64,000 nucleotides of DNA from Owenia fusiformis. Lineage: Eukaryota > Annelida > Polychaeta > Sabellida > Oweniidae. Under the pieces are notes generated by a model. It was not told the origin of the DNA, ran no database searches, and worked only from the letters and a program-made list of their open reading frames with translations. Every line of letters begins with the position of its first letter. The first letter of the stretch is position 1. The translations under genes were made by a program, and so were the position numbers. Below are positions 59,753 to 64,000 of the stretch, in pieces. The stretch covers positions 29,576,005-29,640,004 of the forward strand of contig CAIIXF020000008.1 of NCBI GenBank assembly GCA_903813345.2, given 5' to 3'.

Positions 59753-60621
59753 TAAGGAATACATATCATAAAAAATAGAGGTTATTTAACGGGAGGGGTA
59801 GAATGTGAATTTTATTCCAAAGGAAAATACCATATTGATCAAAGGCTATCAGCCCAAGTGTCAATATGATATTTTCCTTGTTCAAAATAATATTCCATCA
59901 CAACCATCAATAACCTATTTATTCCATAATATTTAACTATATATATTTTATTCGTCCATGTTTTACATAAAACATTGTATCGATTTACATTACATTGATG
60001 CAACGAAAAGGATTAGACAAGAGGCTATTGCCTATTCTAAGTCCTCCAGATAATATATTTTCTGTAACTTATTTATTTTAAAGTTTTGTGTGGGATTTGA
60101 TATGACATTCTTTGATTATCAGTGCTATTCCCTGCTTATTTCTCAGGAAAAGCATATTATTATATAATAAAATCATATATTAACATGGTATTATTTTTAA
60201 TACAATGACACTCATTTTATAACACAGTATTTACTTTCAAATGACAACATTTAATGTAACAAAGTAAGGTATAATGAACTAGTTAAAATCCAGGGAAGTA
60301 TCCATCTGCAAGAGAGAGGGCACAATTGCACTTAATGACTTGCTAGGAGATTGAAACACGTCAGTGGTTGTGAAAGTGTTATTTCAAGTTAAGTGAAATA
60401 AAGTTGAGGTAAAAAGGAAATCATTTTTTTAAAATATTGTCATATGGGGGAGGGAGGTCTTCATAAATCGTCGGTTCCTTAGAATATATTCCAATTGGGA
60501 GGTGTTCTACTTACAGCGATTCATTTAAATACATTTCATGGGTTACTGGAAATGGGCTTCAAAAAAAGCTTATAGTTTCACATTTGGAAGTGTTCGTTTT
60601 ACACTTTTTTTGCTGAGGCTT
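59753..60621. other. 3' flank of the sulfatase-like gene
   Basis: AT-rich. Holds the likely poly(A) signal (AATAAA at 60166-60171) and, near 60480-60600, a few words (GGAGGTGTTCTAC, GGAAGTGTTCG) that recall the pogo-like MITEs. Confidence 0.4.
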
Positions 60622-61015
60622 AAGGTACAGCTGGAAAATAACATTTTGGTAAAAAATTGCTATACCTGCACATGTTATTTTCTGGTACAAAATAAAGTAT
60701 GAAGGCATGTGTTAATTTCCTTGTTTTTTCAGGAAAGTATCATTGTCCTCTTTTAGAATATCTGTTAGAGGAACTCCAGGAAATTCTGATATTTCACACT
60801 TTCTATTTTTCCAAATTTTCTTTCAAAGTTTCCAGACAACACAGGAGCTACCATTGACCTGTTTCCAGGTTTACTAAAAGTAGACAGTGTAATGATACTT
60901 TCCTGAAAAAAGCAAGGAAATCCACACATGCCTTCATACTTAATTTTGTACCAGAAAATAACATGTGCAGGTATAGCAATTTTTTACCAAAATATTACTT
61001 TCCAGCTGAGCCTTG
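60622..61015. mobile_element. MITE with ~125-bp TIRs
   Basis: AAGGTACAGCTGGAAAATAA at the left is mirrored by the CCAGCTGAGCCTT end at the right. The pairing continues through TTGCTATACCTGCACATGTT, GAAGGCATGTG and AAGTATCATT. 394 bp with a short loop region, no coding capacity. Confidence 0.75.
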
Positions 61016-61170
61016 ATAGTCCAATTTAAATGCTTTATATTGATGATGTACTGTACTATGTGCCTTTATAAACTCAACTGTTGATTACTTTAAAGTGTTT
61101 AACGATAATATAACTTTTATCTAAAGTGTACATATTTAATTATGCTTACATTTAGAAAATGCTATTCTTG

Positions 61171-61846
61171 TTTTGTCACCATCACATAGGGCCGTGCCAT
61201 TCGACCGGAATCGGTCCGAACCGCGGACTTTTGTTAAAATACCGGAATTCGGAATTTTAATATCATGTTCCGAAGGGTTTCGGAACAATATCGGACCCTT
61301 ACCTTAGTACTTGCTTTGAATCGTTAATATCCGTGACCATTGTTCCTCCAGTGATGTTTTCCTTCAAACTACATCCAATTTGCATGTGTATTACTCGCAT
61401 AATCCCAATCCTCCTTGGGTTTCACAGTTTTTCAATTTCGTTGATTTCGTTTCAAAACTTTTTCAATTACGCATGCGCATTATGGTCAGAGCAGCCGGAA
61501 GTGAAAACAAGTAGAAAAAAGATCGAATTTTCTCTCTTTTTACAGATTTTAGAGTCTATTTCTTTCGTAAAAACATTCAAACTTGTTTGACAGGAAAGGT
61601 AAGTGTTAACCTGACAAACTTGGACGACGATATCGTCATGATCGCCGTCGAACTCACTCATACATAATTATTTTCATTTGTGAACCAAAAGGGGTTCCGA
61701 AAGTTCCGATTCCGTGAGACCAAGTTCCGGTTCCGATTCCGAACCGTCCGAACCGGTTCCGGCACAGCCCTACATCACATGTGTTTTTTATGGACGGCGT
61801 TCGGCGTCTGTAACAAATGGCAGGTAGTGACATTTTGCATGTTAAT
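61171..61846 (-). repeat. ATGTCACCACC repeat copy split by a hAT-like insertion
   Basis: Read on the minus strand, 61846-61781 gives AAAATGTCACTACCTGCC, TTTGTTACAGACGCCGAACG and the start of the core. After the insertion, 61187-61171 gives ATGTGATGGTGACAAAA. The right end resumes exactly where the left part stops once the insertion and one 8-bp duplication are removed. Confidence 0.7.
61188..61772. mobile_element. hAT-like element, 585 bp, 8-bp TSD
   Basis: The left end AGGGCCGTGCC and the right end (inverted) TAGGGCTGTGCCGGAACCGG are flanked by perfect CATCACAT copies (61180-61187, 61773-61780). Subterminal GAACCG/CGGTTC words resemble the element at 20854. No transposase. Confidence 0.85.
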
Positions 61847-62186
61847 GCCTTGTATGTAATCCGTCTGAATTTTTATATATTGTATCACATTATTGGCTTA
61901 TTTTTATGAATCTCTGAATGTACATGTATTTGATATTGAAGTTTATTGTTAATAATTTCGACTTAATGACTTTTATAGATGTCAGCATTGTCTGTCTTGT
62001 TGACATTTTATTTCGAAATGCTGACATATATGAACAGTGGCAATACATTTAAGGCATTGACATATCTGGTAACTACTGTGATGTAACATGATTAACGTCA
62101 GAGTGTTAAAAGAGGGATCTACATGTACATCATTAATGGATGTCATATGTCTTAATGAATAATTTGGAGGATCTTTATTGTCATTA

Positions 62187-62315
62187 GGGAGTTTAAGCTT
62201 GCATATTAAATCAAAACGACAACCTGTACTTGTGACCAATCGCCCATACAAATGCATCGCTTAAGTATTTTCCGTTCACGTTGAAGTTGTGAAAACAGTG
62301 CATGCTTAAACTCCC
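62187..62315. mobile_element. 129-bp MITE with TA duplication
   Basis: Perfect 12-bp inverted ends (GGGAGTTTAAGC) with TA on both outer sides. Related in sequence to the larger element at 41322. Confidence 0.7.
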
Positions 62316-62639
62316 TATTGCTCGTATATGTAACTTTATCTTTTGAACAGGACAATGGCATGTACAATGCCGAAAGGCAGTTTGCCGCATGATCATGTAT
62401 TAATTATGTAAAATAGGAAATTTTGCAATGAAATAAACATATTTTTAAAAAGATTATCCCAAGTCCATCTCGTATATTAGGGGGTTAAGTTACGCGTTTT
62501 TAATAAAAAAAACTTAAACTTGTACGTGAACGTGTAGAACTATATGGTCCTCTATGAATTAGTTCTTAGTATTTACTTGTCCGATTGAGTATATAGAGAT
62601 TATCCTATATGAGGTTCAGGATATTGGGATTATCCCGAT

Positions 62640-62900
62640 GCCAATATAATATATCTGCCCGAGGGCCATAGGTCCCGTATTTAAATCTTTGATTACTAAC
62701 GGGGCATACTGCTCCTTCCCTTCTTTAAAGCATCAAACAGATCGCGATTGTCTGCGTTTTTCTCCATTGACGTTTACAGTATGCGAACGTTACAAAGAAA
62801 GAACCAATATACGAGAACAGCGATTATGACGTAGCGGGCAGATATACTATATCTGCCCGCTCGGAGCGGGACGTAAAGCTATATCTGCCCGCCGATGAAA
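62640..62900. repeat. Repeated ATATCTGCCCG words
   Basis: ATATCTGCCCG occurs near 62649 and twice near 62853 and 62882. The block at 62839-62863 is the palindrome CGGGCAGATAT-ACT-ATATCTGCCCG. GGCCATAGGTCCCGT on the left roughly mirrors GAGCGGGACGTAAAGC on the right, so this may be a small inverted-repeat element. Confidence 0.45.
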
Positions 62901-63125
62901 ATATGTTTTTACAAACCGGCTTTATGTACCTGTAACACGTCCAAGTATGGGATAAAAATGAATACGGAAAAATATTGTTATTTTAGTCCCTGGGAAAGTG
63001 AATTTAGGGCGGAACAGTAATCCCCAGGGGTAGAAGTATTACACGCTCACGTACAGATTCTCTTAAAAACGTGTAACTTTATAAACATTTTATGTAAGTC
63101 TTAGGTTCATATCAACTTAAATTGT

Positions 63126-63670
63126 CTATGACAGTTCTATCTCACAAATAGTCCCAGGTACATTGTTGCTAAAGATCACACCAGCCAAAATAGTGTGAGC
63201 GCCATCTATGTATGCACATGTGTATGTGCCCACTGACAGACCAGCCTCCGTCCCTCCTGACACATACTCGCATTTCTCGTATAGGGTCCCCACTCCTTTA
63301 TTATTCAGCACAGTAACCACTTGAAGTTGATCGTGGCCGGTGGAGTAGGGTGCAACTCCGATGATACGAATCGAAACGTGAGAAAGGTTGTATGGTAGTG
63401 AGACGGTCAACTCCAATGGGAAAATCTTATGGGTTTCTTTGAATGATGGTATCGGTACGCATGTGGCGGTATCATTGTCTGTCACGGCTGTGAGATCGTT
63501 ACCAGAGCATTCGACACAGGGTGTGACAATTAGTGTACTAGGTTCGGTCCTGCCAAACACGCCTACTCGCATGCTCATATAGCCGTAAAACGTTTGAGGA
63601 GCAATTCTTATGGACTTTGCGAGGAAGGGAGTCATGAAATGTGTTACTTTTCCATCACTATCTGTGTTAC
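63126..63670 (-). CDS. Last exon of an F5/8C (discoidin) domain protein
   Basis: The exon opens behind an ATACAG acceptor (AG at 63672-63671) in phase 2 and ends in a stop at 63126, giving 180 residues. Its first 40 residues match the end of an F5/8 type C domain: NTDSDGKVTHFM, PFLAKSIRIAPQTF and MSMRVGVFG. A Cys-containing region of about 130 residues follows (DLTAVTDNDTATC at its start, then LELTVSLPYNLSHVSIRI), probably a second extracellular beta-sandwich module. The rest of the gene lies beyond 64000. Such proteins are usually secreted or surface lectin-like molecules. The exact family is not recognised. Confidence 0.75.
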
Positions 63671-64000
63671 CTGTATAAATTATAAAATGTAAAAATACAG
63701 TAATGCTACGATGATCGTTTCATTTTCACCTCCCGCTCGTTTTACCGTACTCTCACACTACCCTACCACGTGACCACGTTTAAAAGGGAAACAGGGTACA
63801 GCTAAGTTGCAAATGGAGGACGTGGGTTTAATTCCATATTTCTGAACGTAAAATACATTTTACATTTATTTCTAGTATTCTACCAGACATAGAATTGATT
63901 CATCAAGCAGTTTGTAGAATATTGTTGGCAAAAAACCACAATAGGCAATTAAAGATAGATAATAGTGGGCGCAGTGAAGCAAAACTCAATGCAATACACG

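Overview
The window is invertebrate animal nuclear DNA. It is AT-rich, with small exons and GT-AG introns, and is dense in short inverted-repeat elements and minisatellites. Gene content (a SLC46-type transporter, a steryl-sulfatase relative, an APMAP-like beta-propeller, a UDP-glycosyltransferase, a cGAS-like/Mab-21 nucleotidyltransferase and an F5/8C-domain protein) and the repeat style point to a lophotrochozoan, most likely a bivalve mollusc. The species is not identifiable from the sequence alone. All gene models were assembled by hand from splice sites. In every multi-exon model the reading phase closes across all internal junctions.

Layout. 1-2.4 kb: no gene seen. 2.7-14.9 kb (minus): an unrecognised single-pass membrane protein in at least four exons. 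Its 7-kb intron holds a complete two-exon UDP-glycosyltransferase on the opposite strand (7.0-9.4 kb), and another intron carries a recent 1.1-1.3 kb tandem duplication. 15-22 kb: mostly mobile elements and inverted repeats, including a hAT-like element nested in a mariner-like one, and one possible PKD-like terminal exon. 22.9-28.8 kb (plus): a cGAS-like receptor with an intact nucleotidyltransferase region. Its repetitive C-terminal tail is frameshifted and is interrupted by a 2.8-kb TIR element. 29.6-42.2 kb (minus): a complete nine-exon APMAP-like gene of 418 aa, with a zinc-finger-bearing TIR element and a 5'-truncated LINE in its introns. 42.7-45.6 kb: a TIR element containing a roughly 490-bp palindrome. 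46-49 kb: LINE fragment, minisatellite, pogo-like MITE.

49.0-56.2 kb (minus): an SLC46-family transporter of 501 aa with a second, phase-compatible C-terminal exon. 56.6-59.8 kb (plus): a steryl-sulfatase-like protein of 575 aa that has lost the formylglycine cysteine and several metal ligands, so it is probably a pseudoenzyme. These two genes are head to head over a 428-bp gap that contains an exact GTCACGTGAC (CLEAR/TFEB-type) box next to a near copy, which suggests shared lysosomal-type regulation. 60-63 kb: MITEs, including a hAT-like element inserted into a dispersed repeat. 63.1-63.7 kb (minus): the last exon of an F5/8C-domain protein that runs off the window.

A dispersed element family with ATGTCACCACC ends and a 3' hairpin recurs at least seven times. 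One copy carries about 1 kb of internal satellite, an architecture like Helitron-associated HINE/pearl elements of bivalves.
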